The notes below the pieces were generated by a model, which had not been told where the DNA came from, did not search any database, and saw only the letters and a list, made by a program, of their open reading frames with translations. A program made the position numbers and the translations under genes. A stretch of DNA of 64,000 nucleotides from Cyanophora paradoxa (taxonomy: Eukaryota; Glaucocystophyceae; Cyanophorales; Cyanophoraceae), in contig QPMI01000482.1 in the NCBI GenBank assembly GCA_004431415.1, positions 124,001-188,000 of the forward strand. Direction: 5' to 3'. Shown here piece by piece: positions 23,946-35,500 of this stretch; the stretch's first letter is position 1, and each line of letters begins with the position of its first letter.

Positions 23946-25178
23946 TTACAGCTTGATCTCGTTGACCTGCACGGATCACGATCGCGTGAGTAGCGCGACG
24001 CGCACAGCAATCCGAGCTCGAGTCGGCTGCGAACCTTGCCGGTGGCGAGGTCGTAGACGCCGCCGACGATCTTGAGCTTGCCCTCGCGGATGAGGCTCGA
24101 GATGACGGTCGACGACTCGGCCAGCTGCCGCGCCTGGAACTTGACGTTCGCGATGGTCGCTGCGCGGCCCGAGGTCAGGCCCCCAGATCAAATCCGCGTT
24201 CGAAAAGGGGCCCACCGAGCTCGACGTCCTTGGGCGCCTCGCGGCAGGCCGGCTGGGCGAACCGTCAGCTTAAGGCAGAGGCGGGAGCGGAGCCGGCGTG
24301 GGCGCACCCGGATGTGGCTGTAGAGGGTGGAGATCTGCCCGGGGACGTCGCCGGCGGCGGCCGTCGCCTTGACCGCGCCGCAGCCGGTGTGGCCGAGGAC
24401 GTACCTACGCGCGGTGGACGGTCAGCCCGCGCCGGGCGCCACGGAGGGCGGGGGCGACGCACACGACCTTGGCGCCGAGGACGGCGGTGCCGAACTCGAG
24501 CGAGCCGGTGATCTCGGTCGTGGCGATGTTGCCGGCGACGCGGGTCACGAAGACTGCGGCCGCCGAGTCAGCGCCGGCTCCATGAGCACGGACGGAACCG
24601 CCAGATCTCACCATCGCCGAAGCCCGCATCGAAGATCAGCTCGACCGGGACGCGAGAGTCCGCTGCGCGCGGCGAGGATCCCCGGAGTCAGCACTCGAAA
24701 CTCGGGCCGATCTTCCACGACGTCGACCGCGGCCCATGCGCGCTCACCGCAGGAGAGGAACGCGGCGAACGGGCGCTGGCCGGCGGAGATCTCCGCGATG
24801 GTGTTGCCGCAGCGGTTCGGCTGCTCCGGCTTGCCGGCGACGAAGCGGGCGTTGCCCTGCGCTCACCGACGAGTCATAACCAGCTCTAAAACACGCGGCG
24901 CGCAGGCCGGGCCGAGCGCGCGCGGCGGCTCGCCTCGCGCAGGAACTGGAGCGCGTCATCGGGGGTCTGGGGGGCCGGCTTGCGCGGCGAGTCGGTCACT
25001 GCGCGCGCCGGCATTAGCATTATTAAGCTTGAAGAGACTGAAGGACGTCGGGTCGTGGCTGGGCCGCGCGCGCCGCGCGCGCACCACTCATAATAACACG
25101 GCGTTGGACGGCCGCGGCCGAGGCGCGGGGCGCGGCGACGCGGGCCGCGGCGAAGACGTTGCGGGTAAGAGCCGACAT
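23946..25178 (-). CDS. Beta-type carbonic anhydrase, multi-exon, with presequence
   Basis: This zinc enzyme interconverts CO2 and bicarbonate. Minus-strand exons begin MSALTRNVFAAARVAAPRAS at 25,178, an Ala/Arg-rich start suggesting an organelle presequence. They continue with ALQFLREASRR, GNARFVAGKPEQPNRCGNTI, FAAFLSCG then ADSRVPVELIFDAGFGD (zinc Cys and the Asp-Arg dyad), VFVTRVAGNIATTEITGSL, EFGTAVLGAKVV, and LGHTGCGAVKATAAAGDVPG (zinc His and Cys). The final blocks are LIREGKLKIVGGVYDLATGK and VNEIKL, with the stop at 23,946. Motif order and all zinc ligands fit the plant/bacterial beta class. In an alga it could serve a carbon-concentrating mechanism or mitochondrial metabolism; the compartment is not determined. 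Confidence 0.9.
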
Positions 25179-25867
25179 GTCTGCTGCTGTGCTAGGCTGC
25201 TAGGCTACCTGGACTGGCGAAGATGACCGGGCACGAACTGAAGCGACTTGAGCGAGCGCGCGGCCAAGGCACTAGACCAATAATGTTCATCAAATTCTTG
25301 GGGGGGAAAGAGTCGGTTTGGGGTACAAAGCCGTTTGGTTTTTTGACGCAGGCTAGACTGTCGACGTCGACCAGCTGCAGCGAGCGAGCTCGAGCGAGCT
25401 GCGCGCTGGCATCGCACCCTGGCCATGGGTCGGCCGAAGCCGACCGCTCCCTTGACTCGCTGGAGGGAAACTTGCCGCGGGCCTTGCGGCAACTTGCGGG
25501 CAACTCAGAAGCGCGTCCCATTATTCAAACGACCGGGCAACCGCATGTCTCTCGGAAGCTCGGAGCGGTGTGCAATGCGCTTCCGAGCGCCGGTGTAAAG
25601 CGCCCCGAGCACGAATCCACGGGCCGGGGTTGCGTCATGCAGTCTTCGCCTCCAGCAGCACAGCTTCTCTCGACAAACGCGCGCGCAGCACGACGTCAGG
25701 AGACGCGCTCAGCCAGCACCGGCGAGCGCCTAACAGTGCCGCACGCGAGGTTGACGTTGAGCGCGGGCAGCGTCGAAACCACGCCACACGGCCGGCAGCC
25801 CGCCGGCGCCAGCGCGGATAGCATTCGTTCGTAGGCAGGCGGCGACTTATTCGCGCCGGCTGTGTAG
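25179..25867. other. Host intergenic region
   Basis: I see no supportable gene. A 203-codon open frame from 25,223 lacks any recognisable domain and has the composition expected of high-GC noise. It may include the upstream region of the plus-strand gene starting near 25,868. Confidence 0.4.
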
Positions 25868-27241
25868 ATGGGAGTAGAAGCGGAAGCTGGGAAGCTTCAA
25901 AGGCCCGATTTCTGGGCCGAGCGCCTTCGCGAAATTCAGGTCCGCGGTCGCGGGTCGCCCCCGCACGCTCTTTCCGGTCACGATTTCACGCTCGCGCAGA
26001 TCGAGATCGACCCGCCGATCTTCGCGCTCCGCGCTGAGGACGTCGAAGAGTGCGGCCCCTCCGGAGTCCCGCAGGTGCGCATGGCAGGACCTCGCTGTAG
26101 ACATTCTTCTCCCGGCTTAGGGGCTCCCCGCCGCATTCGGCGCCCGACCCTCCCCCTGTCTCGCAGCGAAGGAAGCGCGAGCGGCGGCGCTCGGTCCACT
26201 GGGGTCTCCCCTCCATCGCGGAGGCCTTGGACGACGGCAGCGTACCCCGCCCCCGCCGCGCCAGCTCGAGGTGAGGCTCCGAACTCCGGTACCCCTCCTC
26301 CCCGCCCCTCTCCCCGCCCGAGGGCGCCCGGGCGCAGCCTCACGATCGGCCGCCCGCTGAAGCCGGCTCTGCGGAGCGGCTCGTCCCCGGAGCAGGCGCC
26401 CGAGCCGCTGGGCTCGCTCAGCGTCCCCTCCCTGCCGGGCCGCCGCCTCCCCTCAATCTCGTCCGCCTGCACCCCCGCCGGTCCGTTGGAGGCGCCCGCC
26501 GGCTGCGGCCCCCGCAGGCCCTCGGCCGGGGCCGCCCCCGTGCGCGCCCCCACCACCGGAGTCCCCACGCCGCGCCGGCCCCGCACCCCCGCTCGCCTCC
26601 CCACCGTCCGCGCCCCCGCTGCCGACGGCAGCGCCGGCGTGGCCGGCGTCCCGTCGCCGACGGCGCCCTCCACTGTGACCCGCTGCCGCGCGGTCGCGGC
26701 GCGCCCGGCTGCCTGCGGCGGCATGGACGCGACGTGCTCGGAGCCGAGCGCGCTGGAGGTGGCGGGGCTGGCCGGGGCGCTGCTCGTCGACCTCGGCCTC
26801 GACCCCTCCTCCTCGACGAGGCCGCCGCCCCGCGCCCCGCGCCCGCGCCCGGGACCCGCCCGCCCTCCCCGAAGCCCGCCCCCAGGCTCGCCCCCCTCCC
26901 CCCTCCTCCCCACCGCCGCGCCCCGCTGCCTCTCCGGCTCGGGGTCGCCGCGCGGGGCCGGCGCCGCCTGGCCCCTCTTGGAGCTCGAGCTCGAGCTCGC
27001 GGGCGCGCCGGCGTGCCCCCCGAGGCCCCGGCCGCCGCTGGAGGCACGCGGGGGCCCCCTCCACAGCCCATCCCCCCGCAGGAGCTCGCTGCAGCCGCAC
27101 TCCCCCACCGCCCCCGCCGGCTCTGCCACCCCCCAGGCGTCGCCCTCTTCTGGCGCCAACCCGGCCCGCCGCCCCATGGCCAGCCCAGGCGCCAGCCCAG
27201 ACTTCAAATTCACTGCTTTGGCACTACAAATTCGAAGCTAG
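25868..27241 (+). CDS. Unknown protein with DFWAERLRE motif, tandem paralog 1, multi-exon
   Basis: The first exon encodes MGVEAEAGKLQRPDFWAERL and REIQ (25,868-25,940). A second encodes IEIDPPIFALRAEDVEE (about 26,000-26,050) and a third RKRERRRSVHWG (about 26,165-26,205). A long Pro/Ala/Ser-rich tail contains GLAGALLVDLGLDPSSSTRP (about 26,765-26,825). All four blocks recur in the same order in the gene at 28,836, so the pair is real and homologous although I do not know the family. The tail is low complexity and may be partly intronic. Basic RERRRSVHWG and acidic flanks suggest a nucleic-acid or chromatin role, which is only a guess. Confidence 0.5.
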   Translation: MGVEAEAGKLQRPDFWAERLREIQVRGRGSPPHALSGHDFTLAQIEIDPPIFALRAEDVEECGPSGVPQVRMAGPRCRHSSPGLGAPRRIRRPTLPLSRSEGSASGGARSTGVSPPSRRPWTTAAYPAPAAPARGEAPNSGTPPPRPSPRPRAPGRSLTIGRPLKPALRSGSSPEQAPEPLGSLSVPSLPGRRLPSISSACTPAGPLEAPAGCGPRRPSAGAAPVRAPTTGVPTPRRPRTPARLPTVRAPAADGSAGVAGVPSPTAPSTVTRCRAVAARPAACGGMDATCSEPSALEVAGLAGALLVDLGLDPSSSTRPPPRAPRPRPGPARPPRSPPPGSPPSPLLPTAAPRCLSGSGSPRGAGAAWPLLELELELAGAPACPPRPRPPLEARGGPLHSPSPRRSSLQPHSPTAPAGSATPQASPSSGANPARRPMASPGASPDFKFTALALQIRS

Positions 27242-28835
27242 CGTCACTAGTAGCGTGCAAATGATCGTCATAAAAAAAAGTCGGCAAGTCGCATTTTGCC
27301 CCCGCGTGGCCTGGCTCAGTTTAAATTTGAAGCCCTTGAAGGGCAAACCCCTCGTGTGCCGGCGAGCATCAAATGGCAAGATCTAGCTATAGACCATATG
27401 CATCCGATGATCGCGATCGAAATCGTTCGATCGATGTTATATAATTACGTTCTAGATCTAGAGCGCACAAACACATTCTTGCGAAACGTCAATCGGAGGC
27501 CCGGAGCGCGCGGATCGGAGGCCCGGACCGGAGCGCGCGCGACCGGGTACCGCCGGGGCGCCCCGGCCCCGCGGCCGCACCCGGGTCCCGGCCCGGGCAC
27601 CAGGCCGTCCGGCCCGGCGGATCCGCGGCCGCGGCCGGCGATCGCGATCGCGGCCGGCGAGCGTCGAGGCCCTCCGATCGCGAGGCTCGACTCCGACGGC
27701 TCCCTCGAGCCATGCCTCGAGCGTGGAGGGCCACTGGAGGCCTCGAGCCCATTAATATTGCCAGGTGGCAGGCTCGAGCTCTGGCAGCGCTAGGCGAAGG
27801 CGCGCGCCTCTACCCGGTATAGCTCTATAGCTAGCTGGCGTCGCCCTGGTGTGCCCTTCCATCTGTGTGAATCGGCGTCGCGATCGCAGAGGCTCAGTTT
27901 TAAACGGTTGCGAGGAACTTCGCGTTCGCATCCTCCGGCTCTCATGGAGGGTCATGGGTATACCAGTGATGGAATTAATAATAACCCCCAAAATGGGACT
28001 TTATAAGAATGATTATTAATAGTTAATAATTAGTTATTAGTAGATTAATAATTACTTCCTCATAGAAGCGCGAAACCACGCGTTGAAGGAGCGTTGCCGC
28101 GCGGTTCTGGTGCTAAACACTCTTATATAAGCTGTCTGAGCATTGCGAGTGCCCTCTATATCTGTTGGGGGTCGAATAAAAGGGTCAATGTGCCACCAAG
28201 GGGGTACTGGATGGTCTGGAGCTGCCGTCTGATCAGCTTATGAGCATCATATCAAGCTGCAAGAGTGCCCAGAAGGTCTCTAGACGTGTATAGAACTGCT
28301 TTATATCGCTCTAGCATGCACAGATTCGTCATAGAGTGCAAGAAATGGTGTGTGTACAAGTACCCCCCCAAACTAATAAACGTTATTAATAAGAATGGCT
28401 GTTCCGGGACCTTACTAATAACGTATTATTAATACGTTATTAATAAAATATTATAAGTACTTATTAATAAAGTGCCCATCACTGGGGTATACTATGAAAT
28501 CAAGCCGCCCGAACCACGCGGCCGTGAACCGAAGCTTGAGCGAAAGCTCAACGCGCACGTACGCCAGCTGCGTATACTACCGGTAGTATTCAGAGCAGAA
28601 CAGCACAAGAAGCGCCGCGACCCAGCGCCCCGGCTACGTCCTCGCCCGAGATCTAGACGAGAAGTACACGTGCACTAGTACTCCCCAGCAGATCATGCAC
28701 GCTCAGGCTTTCGGACGCTTTGTGATGAGCCCTGTAAGACAGTTCTGATTGAATTTTCGACCTCGAAGGAGGGCGTGTGCGTACGAGTCAAGCGATTACA
28801 GTTTGCCGGCGCCGGAGGTTCGGATACCAGTGGCC
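27242..28835. other. Host intergenic region with an AT-rich palindromic core
   Basis: No gene can be supported. Positions 27,480-27,790 are GC palindrome-rich. Positions 27,960-28,070 and 28,370-28,470 are unusually AT-rich, with many TTAATAA/TTATTAA units and the palindrome AATAACGTATTATTAATACG (28,418 onward). This is the only strongly AT-rich stretch in the host part and could be a decayed mobile-element remnant. Confidence 0.5.
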
Positions 28836-30775
28836 ATGTCGACGCTCATAGGTCACAGCTTCGAGGAAGAGGCGGGGAAGTGCCAGGGAACGGATTTCTG
28901 GGCCGAACGCCTACGAGAGATGCAGGTCCGCCGGCGCCCGCCGCGCCCCCGCCCGGACCTGGCCATATGCATGGCCCTTAAGCTTGGAGCATCGCGCGCG
29001 GGGGCGCGCGGGGGCGATCGCGAGCCCCTCGAGATCTCACGGGCGCCCCCCGCGCAGTCGGAGCTGGACCCCGCCATCGAGCCGCTCCCCGCAGAGGACG
29101 ACCCCTCCTACGCCGCCGCCCTGCGCGTGCGCCCTCGAGCGCGAGCGCGAGCTCGCCGGCCCCGCCGCCGTCTCCTCCCTCGCCCGGGCGCCCGGGCGCT
29201 GATCGCGGGCCTGGACGGCAGAGGAGGGTGCGGGAGCGGCGGCGCACGGTCCACTGGGGCTCCCCTCGATCGTCGAGATCGGCCCGGGGCCCCCCGGGGC
29301 CCCCGGCCCCCGCTCCCGCCGCAGCAAGAGGTCCGCTCCGCCCCTCGTCCACGCGCGCCCGCGGCGGCTTCCGAACGGCGTCTCATTTCGAGTTCCGCGC
29401 GCCCGAGCGCAGTATGTGCCTCCCGCTGAAGTCTGCCCTGCACAACGTCGCGATCGGCGCCGCCGGCTCCGGAGGCGCGCAGCCGGGGGCCGGCGGCTGC
29501 CCGCTGGCCTCCGCCCGCTCGCTCCCCGGCTCTGCCTCCGCTGTGACGGGGAGCGCTGCCTGGGGCAAGTGTGGAGGGCTCTCGTGCCGCCTGCCCGCCG
29601 TCTCGAGCTCGAGCCCGCCCGGGGCGCCCTCTCCCTACGAGGCCCCCAGGCCCCGCGGCAAGGCTCCTCCCCCCTGCTCCTGCCCCGAGCTCCGCATCGC
29701 CCCGGCGCCCCTCCGGCCGGCGCCTTCGGGCCCCTGGCCCCGCCCCTGTCCCCGGCCGCGGGGGCCAAGCGGGCGCCGTCCCCGTCCTCGGGACACACCC
29801 GCCCTCCCCGTCCCTCGTCGGCCTCACCTGCCCCGCATGGTGGTCCTCTCCCCCCGCCCTCTCCCCCTCGGAGGCGGCGGAGCCGAGCGCGGGGGAACTG
29901 GCGGGGCTGGCGGGGGCGCTGCTCGTCGACCTCGGCCTCGACCCCTCCTCCTCGACGAGGCCCCGCCCCGCGCCCCGCGCCCGGGACCCGCCCGCCCTCC
30001 CCGGAGGCCGCCCCACGCCCGCCCCCTCGCCCGGGCCCCTCCTCCCCACGGCCGCGCCCCGCCGCCTCTCCGGCTCCCGGCCGCGGTCGCCGGCCCCCGG
30101 CTCGGACGCGGAGGCGTGCGCGCGGCGGGACCCGCCGGCCCCGCCTCTGAAGCCCAGGCTGCCCGTGGAGGCCCGGGGGCGCGCGGCGGACCGGCCGGCC
30201 TCGCGCTCCCGCTCGCCCTCCGCCTCCTCCCGCTCGCCGCGGCCCGGCGCGGGGACCCCCACAGCGAGGGCCCGCCGAGCTGCTCCTCGCTGGCGTGCCC
30301 CTCGAGCCTCAGCTCCCTGGCCAGCTCGAGCTCCGCTCCCGGCTCCGGCTCCGCGCCCCCCTCGAGCTCGCTGCCGGCCCCGAAGGCGGCGGCCGGCGGC
30401 GGCATTAATATTGGGGCCGGGCGGGCCTCTGGGCAGCGCCGCGAGCGCCTGTCGCCGAGCGTGGAGGCCGCCGCCGGCGCCTGGCCTTCGAGCCTCGCCT
30501 CTATCTGTGGCTCCGCCTCGGGGCGCAGCGCCGCGAAGCCGGCTGCCGGCGGGGCGGGGCGGGGGCGGGCAGGGAGGGCCCCGGAGCTTCAGCGAGGGGG
30601 AGCGGGGGAGCGGGGGAGGGGGCGGGCCCCGGGGCCCCCAAGGCCCGGCCTCGCTGGAGCTCCACCAGGTGCCCGTCGTCCGCCCCGCCCCGGCCCCGCC
30701 CCGGGCCCCGGCCCCGCCCCCGGCCCCTTCAGCATCCTCTCTGCCGCCCTGGGCCTCCCCACGTCGGCCTCATGA
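28836..30775 (+). CDS. Unknown protein with DFWAERLRE motif, tandem paralog 2, multi-exon
   Basis: It starts MSTLIGHSFEEEAGKCQGTD followed by FWAERLREMQ (28,836-28,925). Later exons contain SELDPAIEPLPAEDDPSYAA (about 29,058-29,115), RVRERRRTVHWG (about 29,225-29,260) and GLAGALLVDLGLDPSSSTRP (about 29,905-29,960). The last block is nearly identical at the DNA level to the matching part of the gene at 25,868. Downstream frames are Pro/Ala/Arg-rich and their exon structure is uncertain, so the 3' end is a rough limit. Function is unknown. Confidence 0.5.
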
Positions 30776-31685
30776 TCCCGCCGAGGCCGCGCGAGATCTC
30801 CTCCCGCACCGGTACCTGTATATACGTAAGACCGCCGTTCGCTGTTCGTTGCCTTCATATCTGCCCCACATGCATTCATCAGCGTTAGCTAGCTCTAGCG
30901 CTGCGATGCCCCACGGGCTTTGGATAATGCACGTACGCGTGATATCTAGATCGCTTTGTGCTTCAAAGGATTTGTGCTTAGCCTAGAAGTTTCTTCAAGG
31001 CTTGCATACTTCATTGTTTGTCACTCTAGCTATATATACATATATAGCTATAGTAATTTAAAGCTTGTAAATACTGAGGCTTCTTCCGCTAAGCGCCTGC
31101 AACTGCAACTTGTAATTGAGCTCAAAGACACCCTATAGCTAATTATAATTCTTTAGCGCAAGGCCAGGGGCTGGGAAATTCGAAGGAACTTAAGCTTCGG
31201 AGGAACTAAGCGATCGAGGCGTCGCGACGTCGACGACCGGACTGGAGTCGTACGCGTGGTCCATGATCATGAGCCGCACCGGACCTCGGGATATCGATCC
31301 GGAGGGAGCCTCGGAGGAGGGGATGGTTGGAAAATTCAAAGTTTACAAACAATTGGGGGGGGGGGGGGGGGGGGAGGGGGTGGAGGAGGGGAGCGGGGAG
31401 CGGGCCGGGGTTCGGGGGGGAGGGGGGGGGGGGGGCGAGGGGGGGGGGGGGGAGCGGGGGGCGGGAGGGCCCGGGGGCAGGCGGCGAAGCACCTCGAATC
31501 AATCGAATCAAGCTTCGCGGAGATGGAGAGGCGCCGTGATCATGGGAACATAAAGGCGGGGCCGGGGCTCGCAATTGGGCGCCGATCCCTGACCGTCGGC
31601 GCTCGGTTCCCGCCCGCGCCGGCGCGCGGCCGGCCGACGAGCTCGAGGAATTCGAACTTAGCACACTCGATCTACCGTGTAACAC
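30776..31685. other. Host intergenic region at the border, with G-run tract
   Basis: No gene is supported. It contains the near-palindrome TAGCTATATATACATATATA (31,029 onward) and, at 31,356-31,465, very long G runs separated by short spacers (potential G-quadruplexes on the plus strand). Composition falls towards the AT-rich element at about 31,690. Confidence 0.5.
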
Positions 31686-31892
31686 TTAATTAATGCGCCA
31701 GATATTAATGCGTTTTTGGAACCGGATCCCTATTATGGCTATTAATGCGGCACCGAATTAATGCGTTTTCAAGCCTTTTGGCCGCAGTAGGGGGGTACAT
31801 ACAGCAGTTTCTTAGCATGTCGATATTAATGCGGTCCCAAATTAATTAATGCGTTTTCCCAGCGAAAAACGCATTAATTTGGGACCGCATTA
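31686..31892. repeat. Left-edge repeats: ATTAATGCG array and long hairpin
   Basis: ATTAATGCG occurs six times between 31,688 and 31,853, alternately followed by GTTTT-type and GG-type sequence. The last two copies form one arm (31,827-31,857) of a hairpin whose other arm (31,866-31,892) is complementary over 27 bases, apart from a 4-base TAAT bulge, with an 8-base loop. It lies exactly where GC-rich host DNA gives way to AT-rich viral DNA. It may be the element's terminal repeat; the right end is outside the window. Confidence 0.6.
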
Positions 31893-32545
31893 CTTAAGTG
31901 CGCGAAAAAATGAGATAGTGGGGGTTCCAGCCCACCCACCTCTTTCTCACCCTCACTCCTCCAAACCACCCCAACCCACACACTCCAACGCCTTCCAACA
32001 CACATTCTCTTCCATCCCTTCGTTACGTCTACCACCACAACCTCTCCAAACCAACCATCCAGCAACCGCTAGGTAGTATCTAACGTCTAGTCCGATCGAT
32101 TTTGCAAAAGATATAGCAGTGATTTTAGGCGGACCCCCAAAGCGCTGGTCTCAGAATAATCTTCAGATACAGCTAGACGTTAATTTTGTGTACTTTGAAT
32201 CTAACAGAGAAAACATGTTTAGCTCAATTCTAGACGATATTAATGAGTACAATGAAGCTAACAGAGGAAACACGTTTAGCTCAATTCTAGACGTTAGTTG
32301 TGTGTATTTCGAATCTAAAAAACAAAGAGGTTTCAAGGGTTAAGCTACACGTAATTACTATATCATCGGAATCTAATTACATACTCGAGTTCAGGTTCTA
32401 GCTAGACGCTAATTATTCCCACCGATGACGTAGTCCAAGTTTAGGTTCAGGTTATAACTATGTCTTAGAGGTTTCAGCAACAATATAAAATGATATAAGA
32501 GATCGCGCTGATCAACCGAAATTTATTTCTAGCGACACTTTCAAA
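31893..32545. other. Leader region of the element with direct repeats
   Basis: A C/T-rich tract (31,925-32,050) is followed by direct repeats. A 36 bp unit containing GTTTAGCTCAATTCTAGACG occurs at 32,201-32,236 and 32,258-32,293 with a few mismatches. A related unit with TAGACGTTA and TTTGAATCTAA occurs near 32,173 and 32,287. TATAAAATGATATAAGAG (32,485-32,502) lies about 45 bp upstream of the polymerase start and may be its promoter. No gene is supported. Confidence 0.5.
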
Positions 32546-35500
32546 ATGAATCAATTTGCTCGTCGTCGTCAGATAGCGTTATTAAAACAACAGATCGTAG
32601 GTCTAGCACAAACTTTGTATGAGCGTAGACGTATTCATGGACTATATCGAAACAAATTACTCCGAATCTCATCACCAGGATCTCGAACTCGACTTGTGAC
32701 GCTGCAACGAACTGTTGATGTGCTTTCAATGCTCGCTGCTGTAGTCGGACAAACGAGACGTGCCTCAGAGCGAACTGTGCAGATAATCATCGCTGTGAAC
32801 CAAGCTGAACTGGTAGCACTTTTCAATGAACTCCCTGGACAGCCAAATGAGGAACTTGCTGGAGATGGTTCACGCGAGACGGCACTAGATGGAATATACG
32901 CACTCGAAAGCGCTGCAATCATCAGGCCGAACAACCTAAGAGTAACATCATTAGCATCGTACCTGACGAACACACCAGAATTCAAGGCAAAATTCGAGCG
33001 ATTCATAGCTGAACGTTTGAATTCAGCGAATGAATCTCGAATGGGGCTGTCAATCAAGGTATATGCAAAAGGAATTTTTAAGCATAGGCAAAATGGTACA
33101 GAAGGATTTACTAACAGATACAAAACAGATGAGATAAGTGAGGAACAGTTTTACCGTATTCAACCAGGTGCAAACATTGAAGTGGAGCTGCGTGACAGAT
33201 GTGTTGAGATTGATGGAAGAGCTGAACAGGAGAATGATTCTTGGGAATTAGAAACGTGGACGTATTTTTACATACAAAGTCTAGAACATGTCCGCGCCGT
33301 TGGTGGAGCATCATTTGAACTTCCAACATGGATTAGCAAGAAGAACGCAGTCATAAACGTGGAGGCACCAGATAATATGTGTTTTACGTATTCAGTTTTA
33401 TCCGCAAAGTTCCCAGTCGATCGGCATGCTCAACGTGCTGCCAAGTACAGACAGCACCTAAGTACGATCGACACATCAATGCTCAGTTATCCTGTCCCGC
33501 TTGATTCAAAGATATTCCGTCGGTTTGAAGAGGCAAACAATCTGAATTTATGTGTGTATGTGGCTGATAATGAAAAGCAAGACATCACTCCATATTATAT
33601 CTCAGCGGCCCGCGAAGCTATTCCTCTGCTATACGTGACTGGTGAAGGTAGCTATGGCCATTTCGTTTGGATCAAGAACGTGAGCCGAATGTTTGCACGT
33701 CCTGGAATTGACAAGAACGCACGCAGCTATTGTCTCGCTTGTCAAAAAGGATTTCGCGGTGATGATTATCTTCAGAAACACATCGACGAAGACAGATGCC
33801 TCGAACGGGATGAGCATGGCCGAGATGTGTTACCAAAACCCGACCGTGCAACATTGAAATTTCTGAATCATTCGAATACGATAACGGCACGATATGTTGG
33901 AGCCTATGATTTTGAAACACTTGCAATGTCTACGAACTCTGTGAAAATGGAAAGACTAAGGAGATTGCTTGTCAAATACCAGCTGCTGTTGGATGTTTGA
34001 TCACAGGCAATGATGATACAAAATATTGGCACGTAAATAGCGGTCGCAGATGTGAGGAGAGGTTTGTTGAATGGCTAGATTCAATGGAACCAACTTTTAA
34101 GAAAGGGCTAAATGCATCGGTACCATCGATAAAAACAGATGTTGCAAAGCAAACGTTTGATTCAGCTACTAGTTGCTATATCTGTAACGTTGAATTCAGT
34201 GAGAAGATTAAAAAGGTCTGGGATCATGATCATGACACTGGTGAATTCAAAGGAGCTGCTTGCTGTGGTTGCAACCGTAGAAGGTTCAAATCAAATCGCG
34301 TTTTCTTGATTGCTCATAACGCTCGTGGATTCGATTCACATTTGCTGATTCGCGCGATTGCCCGTGGAAGTGTTCGTAGACAGGCCGCACACATTGAATT
34401 TAAGAAAAAGTTGAATGAAAAACTTGAAGCAACCCGAGCACGTCTTGAGAAGACATATCAAACTCAAAGCGTGAGGGAATGGACGATGAACAAACTGAGC
34501 ATAACTGCTGAGGAGTATGAGAAGCGAGTTCCAGGATTTATCAAGAACCAGCTTGTAAAAGAAAAAATCAAGATCGAGGCTCCACTGTCGAATCGATTCG
34601 AAGTGATGTTTCAAAACTCAGAGAAAATGAGTCAAATCGAATACGGCATTTACGTATTTCGCGATAGCATGCAACATCTATCAGCAACGCTCGAAAAGCT
34701 AGCGGCATCGCTTCCAGATGAACTGAAAAAGCAAACACGCGAACTATGTCCCGATGCGGAAACATTTAATCTGATGACACGCAAGGGAATCTATCCCTAC
34801 AGCTACGTAAATTCCTGGCAGCGGCTTGCAGACCGTAAGCTACCGTCGATAGAGGCGTTTCACAATGATTTGAAAAACGAAAAGTGCAAGCCTGAAGATT
34901 ATGAGCACGCACAGAAGGTTTGGAAAAAGCTGAAATGTAAAACATTGTTAGATTACACGATTGCTTATATGAAGCTGGATATAACGTTACTAGCAGACGT
35001 GTTTCAAGCATATCGGGAAACATCTCGCGCTACAGATGGAATAGATCCTGCATATTACATGTCACTACCAGGCTTTAGTTGGGATGCGGCGCTAAAATAT
35101 ACAGGTGGACAATTACAGCTGTTGCATGAGGGTCAAGAGGATATGTTCAGATTCTTCGAGACTGGTATTCGTGGTGGTATTTCAATGGTGTCAAATCGAT
35201 ATGCCAAGGCAAACAATAAGGATATGGTTGATTATGATCCATCAAAACCAACAGTATATCTATACTATATAGATGCAAATTCGTTGTATGGATATGCGAT
35301 GTTAGAGAAACATCCGATTGGAGATTTTAAATGGGTTGATCCGATGACTTTTGACCTTGATGGATTCGATTATGATGGTGATATCGGGGCAACGCTTGAA
35401 ATTGATGCTCACATTCCAGATGAGCTTCACGAGAAATTTAGTGAATACCCAATCGCACCAGTTTCAATGAGTGTCGAGCCATCGATGTTATCACCTGCAC

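Noticed and set aside
25223-25834. 203-codon plus-strand frame between carbonic anhydrase and paralog 1
   Set aside because: No domain or conserved block; composition matches non-coding high-GC sequence, and it does not carry the paralog motifs.
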